Part shown: positions 51,667 through 60,173 of the stretch, piece after piece
Layout: each line of letters begins with the position of its first letter
Position numbering within the stretch: the stretch's first letter is position 1
Origin: an uncultured Flavobacteriales bacterium
GTDB lineage: Bacteria; Bacteroidota; Bacteroidia; Flavobacteriales_D; Crocinitomicaceae
Assembly: GCA_937973685.1 (NCBI GenBank)
Contig: CALJKJ010000025.1
Location: 1 to 60,173 of the forward strand
Direction of reading: 5' to 3'
Length of the DNA: 60,173 nt
Notes under the pieces: model-generated
Told to the model about the DNA's origin: nothing
What the model saw: the letters and a program-made list of their open reading frames with translations, nothing else
Database searches by the model: none
Translations under genes and position numbers: made by a program

Positions 51667-52626
51667 TTATAATTCTTGTTCAATCAAATAATTGTTGCGT
51701 GTTGACGAATTTCTTCCGATTAATTCAGCTAAGAAACCAGCTAAGAAAAATTGAACACCTAGTATCATAGCTGTTAAACTGACATAAAACTCTGTACGAT
51801 CAGCTAACTTTTTAGCGGTTTCATTGAAGAATAATTTATCGATTCCTAGATAGAAAGCAAAACTAAAACCAATCAAGAATAACAAAGTTCCCATTGCGCC
51901 AAAGAAATGCATTGGTTTTTTACCAAATTTTCCCATAAAAACAACGGTCATCAAATCGAGCGGTCCGTTCAAGAAGCGATTCAAACCGAACTTGGTCGTT
52001 CCGTATTTACGCGCTTGATGGATAACAACTTTTTCACCTATTTTATTGAAACCAGCAAACTTTGCCAATGCAGGAATGTAGCGGTGCATGTCACCATACA
52101 ATTCAATACTTTTCACCACAACACGTTTGTATGCTTTCAAGCCACAATTAAAATCGTGCAAATAAATGCCTGTCAAACGACGTGCTGCCCAGTTATATAA
52201 TTTGGTTGGAATAGTTTTCGTGATTGGATCGTAACGTTTCTTTTTCCAACCTGAAACCACATCAAAATCCTGTTCCATTATCATGCGATACAATTCTGGA
52301 ATTTCATCGGGAGAATCTTGAAGATCAGCATCCATCGTGATAACAACGGCTCCTTTTACGGCTTCGAAAGCAGTGTGAAGCGCTGCAGATTTACCATAAT
52401 TGCGTTGGAATTTAATCGCACGGACATTGGTGTCTTGAGCTTTTAACGTTTCAATGACAGCCCATGAATCGTCTTTACTTCCATCGTCCACAAAAACAAC
52501 TTCGTACGAAAACTGATTTGCTAACATTACTTTACGAATCCAAGCATGTAATTCAGGAAGCGATTCAGCCTCATTAAATAAGGGGACAACTATTGATATT
52601 TGTAATTCTTTTTCCAACGGGTTCAT
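51667..52626 (-). CDS. Glycosyltransferase family 2 (polyprenyl-phosphate sugar transferase type)
   Basis: 319 residues. The catalytic GT2 domain has VVPLFNEAESLPEL, FVDDGSKDDSW and MDADLQDSPDEIPEL, and the later SGWKKKRYDP. Two C-terminal membrane helices (LLFLIGFSFAFYL and MILGVQFFLAGF) put it in the DPM1/GtrB-like group that charges polyprenyl phosphate. It heads the operon GT2-HAD-MORN-lipoprotein. It likely supplies a lipid-linked sugar for surface glycan modification. Confidence 0.9.
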   Translation of the reverse strand: MNPLEKELQISIVVPLFNEAESLPELHAWIRKVMLANQFSYEVVFVDDGSKDDSWAVIETLKAQDTNVRAIKFQRNYGKSAALHTAFEAVKGAVVITMDADLQDSPDEIPELYRMIMEQDFDVVSGWKKKRYDPITKTIPTKLYNWAARRLTGIYLHDFNCGLKAYKRVVVKSIELYGDMHRYIPALAKFAGFNKIGEKVVIHQARKYGTTKFGLNRFLNGPLDLMTVVFMGKFGKKPMHFFGAMGTLLFLIGFSFAFYLGIDKLFFNETAKKLADRTEFYVSLTAMILGVQFFLAGFLAELIGRNSSTRNNYLIEQEL

Positions 52627-52634
52627 ATTTCAAA

Positions 52635-52642
52635 CAAAAATA
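52635..52642 (-). promoter_or_regulatory. Bacteroidota -7 box (TATTTTTG) for the GT2 operon
   Basis: Minus-strand octamer 8 bases before the start; a second box (TATATTTG, 52656-52663) lies a short way upstream and could give a second start site. Confidence 0.5.
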
Positions 52643-52775
52643 ACGATTCTTCATTCAAATATAGTGAAAACGTCTGTTTTTCGTACAAATAGTTTCATTG
52701 CATCAATTTTCAAATTACCTTATCCAAATATTAATTTTAATTTTACTCATAAAATATTCATTCAAAATTCATTTG

Positions 52776-55010
52776 ATGACAATTAACTTCAACTATAAAA
52801 CAAGAATAACACACTTGTTTTATCTATTATTTTCGATTACTTTATTTATTTCCAATCCCGTTTTTGGTCAAAAAAATTTCAATCAATTTGAAACCTTGCT
52901 AGCGAAAGGTGCTATTCCTATTGATTTTTCGAGTACAACACAAGAAAAAATTGAGAAAGACATCAACGAAAATACACGCGATTTATCAAAAAAGAAACAA
53001 GCAATATTTGTCAAAGGTATCCATGAACGTATTGATTTAATATTGCATTCAGGAAATGTTGTTTATGGAGACGAGGTATCAACTTACGTTGAAAAAGTTG
53101 CGGAAATCTTATTGAAAAACGAGCCTGAATTAAAAGCAAAATTGCGTTTTTACACCTTGAAATCGAACGAAACAAACGCCTTTTCTACTGATCAAGGAAT
53201 AGTGTTTGTCACAACAGGTTTGATTGCTCAATTAGCATCTGAAGCGCAACTTGCATATGTATTATCCCATGAAATTGCCCATTATACAGAAAAACATGTT
53301 GTGGAAACGTTTGACTGGAAGACAACGCGTTCTAATCGTAATAATTCAATTGAAAAACTCAGTTCCTATTCCAAAGAAAATGAATTAGAGGCCGACCGCG
53401 TTGCTATCAAAATGTATCATGCAGCTGGTTATTCGCAAGAGGATTTAATTTCAACTTTTGATGTCTTGATGTACTCGTATTTACCATTCGATGAAATACC
53501 TGTTCCTTTTGATTACTTCAATACATCGAAATTATACGTGCCTCAATCAATTTTCAATTCAAAAACATTCCCAATTACAGCAATTGAAGATTATAACGAC
53601 GAAAAAAGTTCACATCCTAACATTAAAAAAAGAAAAGAAGCTGTAGAAGAACAAAAAGGAAAATTTGCTAATTGGGGCAACAAGAATTTTTTATTGAATA
53701 AAACGGAGTTTATTGAAATAAGAAACATCGCGCGCTTTGAGAGTATTCGAACTGCAATTATCGATAATGACTTTTATGGTGCATTGTACACCATTTTCAT
53801 TTTACAGCGCGATTTTCCGCAATCAAGTTATTTGAAACAAATGAAAGCTTTAGCATGGTTGTCGATTGCACAATTTACCGAAGCAAATAGAATTTCAGAA
53901 ATTGCTTACGAATCGGATGAATTGGAAGGTGAAAGTGCACGGCTATTTGCCACGTTAGCTAAATTATCGAATAAAGCTCGCTTCACCATTGCATTACGCT
54001 ATATCTATGACTTAAAAAAGGAAGAACCTAATAATAAGTTCATCGGCGAATGTTACAACCGTTTGTTACGTGTTTTGGCAAAAGAAAAAAGCTTCAAATT
54101 GGAGGAATATTCCAAAAACACCTTCCAAGAAGCCATCGCTTTGAAAAACAAACCCACTGAAAAAGTGGAAAAAAAGGAAGAAGAGATCAACTCAAAGTAC
54201 AAACGTATCAAATCAAAAAAGGAACACGATGCATCGGGTGAAATCGATTCACTTGATTATTACTTCTATGGCATCCCAGATATCGTTGCAGATACAATAT
54301 TCACCGATAAACTAACTAATTTCATTTCTGATTTGCGCGAAAAAGAAACCGATGAAAATTTAGTGCTGACTAAAAAGGAACGCAAAATATTGGAAGAACA
54401 AGAAAAAAACAAAGCTCGAAAAGTGACCGATCTAGCTATCGATAAATTTGTACTAATAGAACCCGTATTATTTAATAATGGCAAACGAATTCTCAATCAA
54501 AAAACAATTAACGATTACACACATTTGATTGAAGATATTGCAGATAAACAACTAATAACATGTCAATCCATTAATCTCGAATCAATTAAAGAAAACGGAA
54601 CGTCTGAATTCAATAAACGAAGTACGTTGATTAGTTTGATTGAGCAAAAAGGAAATCTTGAGGAAATTGAAATGATGCCGATTGACTTTAATTACTTGCA
54701 GACAATGAAAGAAGAATTGAATACCGAAAACGTCATGTTTTCCGTAATCAGTTATGATAAAAACTTTAATGAAAATATTTTTGCTTTAGTCATTTATAAC
54801 ATGTTCTTGCCCGTATTTATACCAGTAACATTTTTAGTGTATTTACCTCAAAAAATTGTCTCATCAAATATTGTCACTTGCTATTCAGTTATGTTGAATA
54901 TGAACACGGGGGAATTAATGAATGCTGGATACCAAGAATTGAATGGTAAACTACGAAAACCAGTTGTAGGTAGCTACTTTCACAACTTATTTGCCAATTT
55001 AAAAAAATAA
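52776..55010 (+). CDS. Exported M48 family zinc peptidase with long C-terminal region
   Basis: 744 residues from the ATG at 52776 (an upstream TTG at 52698 lacks support). The signal sequence ends near NPVFGQ. The M48 core has HEIAH at LSHEIAHYTEKH and ENELEADRVA for the third zinc ligand, near residues 165-235. The following 500 residues are charged with TPR-like helices, and end in a domain with hydrophobic segments (NIFALVIYNMFLPVFIPVTFLVYL), perhaps membrane-associated. A periplasmic quality-control role is plausible. Confidence 0.86.
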   Translation: MTINFNYKTRITHLFYLLFSITLFISNPVFGQKNFNQFETLLAKGAIPIDFSSTTQEKIEKDINENTRDLSKKKQAIFVKGIHERIDLILHSGNVVYGDEVSTYVEKVAEILLKNEPELKAKLRFYTLKSNETNAFSTDQGIVFVTTGLIAQLASEAQLAYVLSHEIAHYTEKHVVETFDWKTTRSNRNNSIEKLSSYSKENELEADRVAIKMYHAAGYSQEDLISTFDVLMYSYLPFDEIPVPFDYFNTSKLYVPQSIFNSKTFPITAIEDYNDEKSSHPNIKKRKEAVEEQKGKFANWGNKNFLLNKTEFIEIRNIARFESIRTAIIDNDFYGALYTIFILQRDFPQSSYLKQMKALAWLSIAQFTEANRISEIAYESDELEGESARLFATLAKLSNKARFTIALRYIYDLKKEEPNNKFIGECYNRLLRVLAKEKSFKLEEYSKNTFQEAIALKNKPTEKVEKKEEEINSKYKRIKSKKEHDASGEIDSLDYYFYGIPDIVADTIFTDKLTNFISDLREKETDENLVLTKKERKILEEQEKNKARKVTDLAIDKFVLIEPVLFNNGKRILNQKTINDYTHLIEDIADKQLITCQSINLESIKENGTSEFNKRSTLISLIEQKGNLEEIEMMPIDFNYLQTMKEELNTENVMFSVISYDKNFNENIFALVIYNMFLPVFIPVTFLVYLPQKIVSSNIVTCYSVMLNMNTGELMNAGYQELNGKLRKPVVGSYFHNLFANLKK

Positions 55011-55013
55011 AAA

Positions 55014-55793
55014 ATGAAAACTTTTCTCTTAATAGTTATAAATTGCACCCTACTTCTCTCGTTAAATGCTCAAAACAATCAAGTAATTGGATATTATGGC
55101 AAGCGCAATTATGTGGATTTTTCGGTGAATTTAAACTCACCTTTATTATACAAAGCACTTAACCAACCTGATAGTTACGATCATAAGCAAGAAATCAAAT
55201 TAATAAATAGCGGTATTTCATTTCAAGTTGGACGTATGCTAAAAAAGAACATTGGGATCGCCTTGAATTTTTCAAGTTTTAAATTAGCATGCTATTCACC
55301 AACAAATTTTACCATCCCTGTTACAAATGATTATTTCTCTGGAAGTTTTGATCCTTTTGTAACAAAAACAACCAGCTTTATGCCTGTTTTTACATCGTCC
55401 TATTTTGATAATGCACCAATGGGTCTTGAGTTTGAAGCGGGAATTGGTAGAAATACATCACGAATTGAAAATAATGGATTGACGTATTATGCAAATGATC
55501 CTTTTTACCAAGCATACGAACAAAGTATTTTGAAAAATGCAAATTTATTTGATTTCAATCAAAAGTTTCATTCATACACCATCATGCTTGGATTAAAAAC
55601 ACGTTTTGCTTTAAGTGACAAACTTTTAGTGAATCTTGGAATTCGTTTTACTGCAAGTACAAAATTGAAAAATAACACTTTTGAAATCAGTGAATCTTCC
55701 AATTTATTTGAAAATAGATTAGTAACAGCTGCTAACAAAACCAGAACAAATAGAATTGCTGTTTTAGGAATAGGTTTAACCTATGTATTTTGA
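55014..55793 (+). CDS. Predicted outer-membrane beta-barrel protein next to the M48 peptidase
   Basis: 259 residues with a signal peptide (LLIVINCTLLLSLNAQ). The body consists of alternating aromatic/hydrophobic strands (NYVDFSVNLNSPLLY, LALNFSSFKLACYS-type, TIMLGLKTRFALSDKLLVNLGIRFTAS) and ends LGIGLTYVF, with terminal Phe, as usual for barrels assembled by BamA. It starts 3 bases after the M48 stop, so the two genes are co-transcribed and may work together. No family recognised. Confidence 0.75.
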   Translation: MKTFLLIVINCTLLLSLNAQNNQVIGYYGKRNYVDFSVNLNSPLLYKALNQPDSYDHKQEIKLINSGISFQVGRMLKKNIGIALNFSSFKLACYSPTNFTIPVTNDYFSGSFDPFVTKTTSFMPVFTSSYFDNAPMGLEFEAGIGRNTSRIENNGLTYYANDPFYQAYEQSILKNANLFDFNQKFHSYTIMLGLKTRFALSDKLLVNLGIRFTASTKLKNNTFEISESSNLFENRLVTAANKTRTNRIAVLGIGLTYVF

Positions 55794-55815
55794 TCGTTGA
55801 AAAACAATAGATTTT

Positions 55816-55846
55816 AAGGACTGGGGCATCTCAGTCCTTTTTTTAT
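55816..55846 (+). terminator. Intrinsic terminator after the M48/OMP pair
   Basis: Stem AAGGACTG/CAGTCCTT (with one more G-T pair), loop of about 6 bases, then a run of eight T. The T run overlaps the stop codon of the minus-strand peptide gene. Confidence 0.85.
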
Positions 55847-55944
55847 AAATAGAAAATTGCCGCCAAAATAAACAAAACGATAATGACCAAGTATTGCCAA
55901 ACATCAACAAAATAAGGTGCAATCTTTTTGAAAAAATCAATCAT
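55843..55944 (-). CDS. Predicted 33-residue single-pass membrane peptide
   Basis: Too short for most ORF callers. It reads MIDFFKKIAPYFVDVWQYL and then a hydrophobic VIIVLFILAAIFYL segment of about 17 residues. A Lys pair and Asp precede the helix, as in small bacterial membrane proteins. Its stop lies in the U-tract of the convergent terminator. The 347-base gap between the OMP gene and clpB holds only this frame and regulatory sequence. Translation is not demonstrated. Confidence 0.5.
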   Translation of the reverse strand: MIDFFKKIAPYFVDVWQYLVIIVLFILAAIFYL

Positions 55945-56140
55945 AAGTACAATTTTAGTTCCTCAAAGTTAGGGATTCAGACAAAATTTCCACTCAAAAC
56001 GTGTTTTTTTATTGAAACGCATTTAAAATCAGTCATTTTGTCGTGTGAAAACAATTGAATCAGCCATTTTTTCAGTTGTCAACGATGTATTTTGAATTGG
56101 TGCGTAATTTGTCGTTTTGAATGCATAAAACACAAACAAC

Positions 56141-58759
56141 ATGGATGGCAATCAATTTACTATCAAAGCTCAAGAAATCATTCAAGGAGCACAGAATTTA
56201 GCGCAAACTGCACAACATCCTGCTATTGAAAATGCACATTTACTGAAAAGTATGTTCATTAACGATAAAGATGTTATCCCCTATTTACTCAATCAAAATG
56301 GTGTCAATCAACAGCATTTAGAAATTGCTTTAGACAGCATCATTAAAAGTTTCAGCACCGTAACAGGTGGACAGTTGTTTTTATCAACTAAAGCACAAGA
56401 GACATTAAACAATTCGGTGCAATTAGCACAAAAAAACAAGGATGAATTCGTATCAATTGAAATCCTTTTCCAAGCATTGGTCGAAAGTTCGGATGCTACT
56501 GGACAACTATTGCGCGACGCACAATTGACAACAAAAAAATTAACTCAACAAATCATGGACTTACGTAACGGAGAAAATGTGACTTCTAATCAACAAGATG
56601 GCACGTACAAATCGCTTGAGAAATACGCTAAAAACTTGAACGAACTTGCCAAAGCAGGAAAACTCGATCCTGTTATTGGGCGCGATGACGAAATTCGGCG
56701 TGTACTTCAAATATTAACCCGTCGAACAAAGAACAACCCTATTTTAATTGGCGAACCTGGAGTTGGTAAAACAGCCATTGCAGAAGGAATCGCTCACCGA
56801 ATCATCGACGGAGATGTTCCCGAGAATCTTCAGTCAAAAATCGTTTACTCGCTCGACATGGGTGCGTTGATTGCTGGCGCAAAATACAAAGGTGAATTTG
56901 AAGAACGCTTGAAAGCTGTTGTGAAAGAAGTTACAAGCGCCGATGGAGAAATCATTTTGTTCATTGACGAAATTCACACCTTGGTTGGAGCTGGAGGTGG
57001 CGATGGCGCTATGGATGCAGCAAACATATTAAAACCTGCTTTGGCGCGTGGCGAATTACGTGCAGTTGGTGCAACAACATTAAACGAATACCAAAAGTAT
57101 TTCGAGAAAGACAAAGCGTTGGTGCGTCGTTTTCAACCTGTACTAGTCGATGAACCAGATACCGAAGATGCCATTTCAATTTTGCGTGGAATCAAAGAAA
57201 AATATGAAAATCACCACAAAGTATTGATCAAAGATGCAGCGATTATAGCAGCGGTTGAATTGTCGCAACGCTACATCACCGAACGTCATTTGCCCGACAA
57301 AGCGATTGACTTGATTGATGAAGCTGCTTCAAAATTACGCATGGAAATCAATTCAAAACCAGAGGAATTGGATGAATTGGAACGAAAAATCATGCAGTTG
57401 GAAATTGAACGCGAAGCAATCAAACGTGAAAATGACACCAAGAAATTGGAACAACTCAGCAACGAATTGGCCAATTTAGAAGAACAACGCAATGCATTTC
57501 AAGCGCGCTGGCAATCGGAAAAAAATGTGGTTGAAAATGTACAAAAAACAAAAGAGTTAATAGAAGATTTGAAACTAGAAGCTGATCAAGCGGAACGTGC
57601 CGGAGATTATGGTAAAGTAGCTGAAATTCGCTATGGAAAAATAAAAGATGCAGAAACAAATCTTGAAGCAGCAAAAGCTACATTAATTGAGATGCAGGCT
57701 TCTTCGAAATTGATCAAAGAAGAAGTTGATGTGGAAGAAATTGCCGATGTCATTTCCAAATGGACGGGAATTCCAGTTTCGAAAATGATTGAAAGTGAAG
57801 TTGCTAAACTTCTTCGTTTAGAAGATGAGTTAGCCAAACGTGTTGTGGGTCAAGAAGAAGCAATTGAAGCCTTGTCCGATGCTGTGCGCCGAAGTCGAGC
57901 TGGATTACAAGACATGCGCAAACCAATTGGATCGTTTATTTTCCTCGGTCCAACGGGAGTTGGTAAAACAGAACTTGCCAAAGCATTAGCCGATTTCTTG
58001 TTCAACGACGAAAACGCAATGACGCGCATTGATATGTCCGAATACCAAGAAAAACACAGCGTTAGTCGTTTGGTGGGAGCGCCTCCGGGATACGTTGGTT
58101 ACGATGAAGGCGGACAATTAACCGAAGCGGTGCGCAGAAAACCATATTCGATTGTCTTGTTAGATGAAATCGAAAAAGCGCATCCTGATGTGTTCAACAT
58201 TCTTTTGCAAGTGTTGGATGACGGACGTTTAACGGACAACAAAGGACGTACGGTGAATTTCAAAAATACGATTATCATTATGACTTCGAACATGGGGTCT
58301 CACTTGATCCAAGAAAGTTTTGATGGTGTAAAAGAAAGTGAAATTCCTGAGGCAATGGAGAAAGCAAAATTCAAAGTGATGGAATTATTGCGCCAAACGA
58401 TTCGTCCAGAATTTTTAAATCGCATTGACGAAACAATCGTGTTTACTCCGTTAACGAAGAAATTCATCCGACAAATTGTTGACATTCAACTCAAGCAATT
58501 GATTCACTTATTGAGCGATAAAGGGATTTCCTTGCATATCACAGATGAATCAAAAAAACACTTGGTTGCTGCAGGTTACGATCCGCATTTTGGAGCAAGA
58601 CCAGTTAAACGTGTGATCCAAAAACAAGTGATGAATGAATTGTCCAAAGCAATTTTAGGTGGAACAATCGATACAGCTGGAGTTGTTGTGATGGATATTT
58701 TTGATGGAAAAATCGTTTTCCGCAAACCAATATCTGTTGCAGAAGAAGTTGTGGGATAA
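56141..58759 (+). CDS. clpB: ATP-dependent disaggregase ClpB
   Basis: 872 residues, the usual length. An N-terminal Clp_N repeat domain (FTIKAQEIIQGAQNLAQ), first AAA+ module with Walker A GEPGVGKT at residues 204-211, the long coiled-coil middle domain (about 410-530, ELERKIMQLEIEREAIKREN), and second AAA+ module with GPTGVGKT at 603-610. It solubilises aggregated proteins together with DnaK. The gene stands alone and ends with its own terminator; no clear heat-shock element was seen in the preceding gap. Confidence 0.97.
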   Translation: MDGNQFTIKAQEIIQGAQNLAQTAQHPAIENAHLLKSMFINDKDVIPYLLNQNGVNQQHLEIALDSIIKSFSTVTGGQLFLSTKAQETLNNSVQLAQKNKDEFVSIEILFQALVESSDATGQLLRDAQLTTKKLTQQIMDLRNGENVTSNQQDGTYKSLEKYAKNLNELAKAGKLDPVIGRDDEIRRVLQILTRRTKNNPILIGEPGVGKTAIAEGIAHRIIDGDVPENLQSKIVYSLDMGALIAGAKYKGEFEERLKAVVKEVTSADGEIILFIDEIHTLVGAGGGDGAMDAANILKPALARGELRAVGATTLNEYQKYFEKDKALVRRFQPVLVDEPDTEDAISILRGIKEKYENHHKVLIKDAAIIAAVELSQRYITERHLPDKAIDLIDEAASKLRMEINSKPEELDELERKIMQLEIEREAIKRENDTKKLEQLSNELANLEEQRNAFQARWQSEKNVVENVQKTKELIEDLKLEADQAERAGDYGKVAEIRYGKIKDAETNLEAAKATLIEMQASSKLIKEEVDVEEIADVISKWTGIPVSKMIESEVAKLLRLEDELAKRVVGQEEAIEALSDAVRRSRAGLQDMRKPIGSFIFLGPTGVGKTELAKALADFLFNDENAMTRIDMSEYQEKHSVSRLVGAPPGYVGYDEGGQLTEAVRRKPYSIVLLDEIEKAHPDVFNILLQVLDDGRLTDNKGRTVNFKNTIIIMTSNMGSHLIQESFDGVKESEIPEAMEKAKFKVMELLRQTIRPEFLNRIDETIVFTPLTKKFIRQIVDIQLKQLIHLLSDKGISLHITDESKKHLVAAGYDPHFGARPVKRVIQKQVMNELSKAILGGTIDTAGVVVMDIFDGKIVFRKPISVAEEVVG

Positions 58760-58779
58760 ACCAGAAAATAGTTAGTATC

Positions 58780-58812
58780 AAGGCTCGGTCACTATTGGCT
58801 GAGCCTTTTTTA
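58780..58812 (+). terminator. Intrinsic terminator after clpB
   Basis: Stem AAGGCTCGGTC/GGCTGAGCCTT with two wobble pairs, loop ACTATT, then T residues. The end meets the stop codon of the convergent small gene. Confidence 0.85.
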
Positions 58813-59175
58813 TAACAATTGACTCACGACACGTTCCACCGCCATTTGGCTGATACGCTTGTTCACATCGGATTGATGCGCTAGGTAAAAAGTCAATTGA
58901 TCGATTTCCATCCAAGCAACGACCAAACCAATCAATTGATGTTTCAAGGCAGCATTGGAGCGCATCACATCGTTGACAAAACGTTTGCGTTGAACGAGTG
59001 ACTTGGTTTTGAAATCGGCTGACATGCTCGTGCAAACATGAAAAACACTTTGTAAGATATGATCGTTTTGAAACTTTAAAATAGGACGCAACACCTTGTT
59101 TTGAAAGGTTTCCAATTCAGTTGATTGCAAGGTTTCATCGATTGGAATTTCAGGTAATAATGCGGAGCGTTTCAT
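58810..59175 (-). CDS. Small soluble protein of unknown function
   Basis: 121 residues, beginning MKRSALLPEIPIDETLQSTELE. Mostly helical and polar; no signal peptide. It looks like a conserved Bacteroidota protein sometimes named after glyoxalase by mistake, but no motif supports enzymatic function. It is convergent with clpB and divergent from the last gene. Confidence 0.65.
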   Translation of the reverse strand: MKRSALLPEIPIDETLQSTELETFQNKVLRPILKFQNDHILQSVFHVCTSMSADFKTKSLVQRKRFVNDVMRSNAALKHQLIGLVVAWMEIDQLTFYLAHQSDVNKRISQMAVERVVSQLL

Positions 59176-59234
59176 CTTTATTTCTTACAACAGATGAAAA
59201 CGCCTTATAGTTCAATTCTCGATTAAATAAATTG

Positions 59235-59242
59235 TAATTTTG
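59235..59242 (+). promoter_or_regulatory. Bacteroidota -7 box (TAATTTTG) for the final porin gene
   Basis: Octamer 14 bases before the ATG at 59257. No well-placed -33 TTG. Confidence 0.45.
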
Positions 59243-59256
59243 TCAAAAAAAAGTAC

Positions 59257-60173
59257 ATGCGTTTTCAAGCTATTTTATTAGTCGTTACCTCCCTGTTTTC
59301 TGCTGCTCATGCGCAAGTTGTCAATACGGGTGTAACCGATAATTTTGATTCTGTTTCTGTTGGGAAAATTTACATCGGCGGAATGGTCGACACGTATTAC
59401 GGTTTGAGTTCATCGTTTGCAACTGCTTCGAATCGTTATTATGCAGTTTCCTCGCACAGAACCAATGAAATGAATATCAATTTGGCATTCATCGACGTGA
59501 AATACAAAAACAACAAGGTTCGCGCACACTTTGTACCTGGATTTGGAACGTACATGAACGAAAATTACGCAGGTGAAACGGGTAGTTTGAAAAACATTGT
59601 CGAAGCGAATGTTGGGGTGAAATTGAGCAAGAAAAAAGAAATTTGGTTGGACGCAGGAGTTATCAGTTCTCCGTTTACGAATGAATCGGCTATTTCAAAA
59701 GACCATTTGATGTACACGCGTTCGTTGTCTGGCGAATATGTTCCCTATTATTTGTCGGGAGTAAAACTGAGCGTTCCAATCAACAACAAATTTGCGTTTT
59801 ACGGCTACGTGATCAACGGCTGGCAAGAAATAACGAATAAATCGAAAGGTTTGGCATTGGCAACGCAATTGGAATACCGTCCCAACAAAAATGTGTTGAT
59901 CAATTGGGATACGTATGTGGGCAACGAACAAACCGCGATCGACACAACGCTTGGCATGCGCTATTTCACCGACATTTACCTGATTTACCAATCAACAAAA
60001 AAATTCTCGTTAACCAGTTCTGCTTATGTCGGAATACAAAAACGCTTGCAGCACACTAGTTATTGGTACCAAGCGAACATCATTGGAAAATGGGATTTCA
60101 ACAAGCAACACAGTTTATCTGGTCGTTTGGAATACTTCAACGATTCGGATTTGACAATAATTCAAACGGCATT
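59257..60173 (+). CDS. Outer-membrane beta-barrel porin (BBP2-like), truncated by window end
   Basis: The ATG at 59257 gives a signal peptide (MRFQAILLVVTSLFSAAHAQ), and about 305 residues are visible before the window ends. The mature part has strands such as IYIGGMVDTYYGL, MNINLAFIDVKYKNNKVRAHF, FVPGFGTYMNENYAG, VEANVGVKLSKKKEIWLDAG and GWQEITNKSKGLALATQLEY, which match the putative beta-barrel porin-2 (OmpL-like) group in layout. Its C-terminus is outside the window. Substrate unknown. Confidence 0.82.
   Translation, partial: MRFQAILLVVTSLFSAAHAQVVNTGVTDNFDSVSVGKIYIGGMVDTYYGLSSSFATASNRYYAVSSHRTNEMNINLAFIDVKYKNNKVRAHFVPGFGTYMNENYAGETGSLKNIVEANVGVKLSKKKEIWLDAGVISSPFTNESAISKDHLMYTRSLSGEYVPYYLSGVKLSVPINNKFAFYGYVINGWQEITNKSKGLALATQLEYRPNKNVLINWDTYVGNEQTAIDTTLGMRYFTDIYLIYQSTKKFSLTSSAYVGIQKRLQHTSYWYQANIIGKWDFNKQHSLSGRLEYFNDSDLTIIQTA

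Noticed and set aside
47367..52626. Glycosyltransferase cluster as a horizontally acquired island
   Set aside because: No tRNA, integrase, repeat or visible shift in base composition surrounds it, and the promoters look native.
52698..52776. Upstream TTG extension of the M48 peptidase
   Set aside because: The additional residues would put a second hydrophobic stretch before a normal signal peptide; ATG at 52776 is simpler.

Overview
This window reads as chromosomal DNA of a Bacteroidota bacterium, most likely order Flavobacteriales and possibly near Crocinitomicaceae/Fluviicola (the family level is inference). The supporting signs are an AT-rich composition, many upstream boxes of the Bacteroidota sigma type (TAnnTTTG near -7, sometimes with TTG near -33), few Shine-Dalgarno-like sites, a type III glutamine synthetase, a fused SecDF, a fused exonuclease/GIY-YIG nuclease, an S46 dipeptidyl-peptidase, a GH92 mannosidase, and lineage-typical small families (DUF4494, DUF5522). 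I see no rRNA, tRNA, CRISPR array, prophage or intact transposon. Most of the window is ordinary housekeeping and surface-biology sequence.

Layout: 1-4.1 kb holds the 5' part of glutamine synthetase (minus), divergent gcvT, and a three-PAS protein ending in a degenerate kinase dimerisation helix. 4.1-10.9 kb is a minus-strand block of peptide and glycan use: S46 peptidase, GH92 alpha-mannosidase, ROK sugar kinase, HD hydrolase. 11-12.9 kb is the rpsP-rimM-trmN6-like operon. 12.9-17.2 kb (minus) holds a thioredoxin-like protein, an M16 peptidase, pdxH, a DUF4494 protein and a secreted unknown. 17.3-20.9 kb is a pair of periplasmic M16 proteins, one with and one without the zinc site. 20.9-28.6 kb is mixed metabolism: PLP deaminase, acyltransferase, thiamine pyrophosphokinase, PhyH oxygenase, hydrolase, a metal-receptor-like protein and cystathionine beta-synthase.

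28.8-32.5 kb starts with dnaX. Its reading frame breaks at a run of ten A residues exactly where the clamp-loader core ends, and continues in the -1 frame into a tau-like tail; this is the strongest candidate for an unusual mechanism here. At 32.5-33.2 kb lies a REP-associated tyrosine transposase (RAYT) whose coding sequence carries a 44-bp perfect palindrome and a 9-bp tandem repeat, both translated in frame, and whose C-terminus is frameshifted. 33.3-42.6 kb holds two FKBP isomerases, serine dehydratase, yaaA, lhgO, a cold-shock-domain protein, two acyltransferases and an SLC13 transporter.

42.7-47.2 kb has the exonuclease/GIY-YIG nuclease and secDF. 47.4-52.6 kb (minus) is a surface-glycan cluster: GT2, HAD phosphatase, MORN-type repeat protein, lipoprotein, GT9 and GT4. 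52.7-60.2 kb has an M48 peptidase with an outer-membrane partner, a previously easily missed 33-residue membrane peptide, clpB, a small unknown gene and a truncated outer-membrane porin. Functional links that the order supports are GH92 with ROK kinase (release then phosphorylation of a sugar), the M16 active/inactive pair, and the glycosyltransferase operons.
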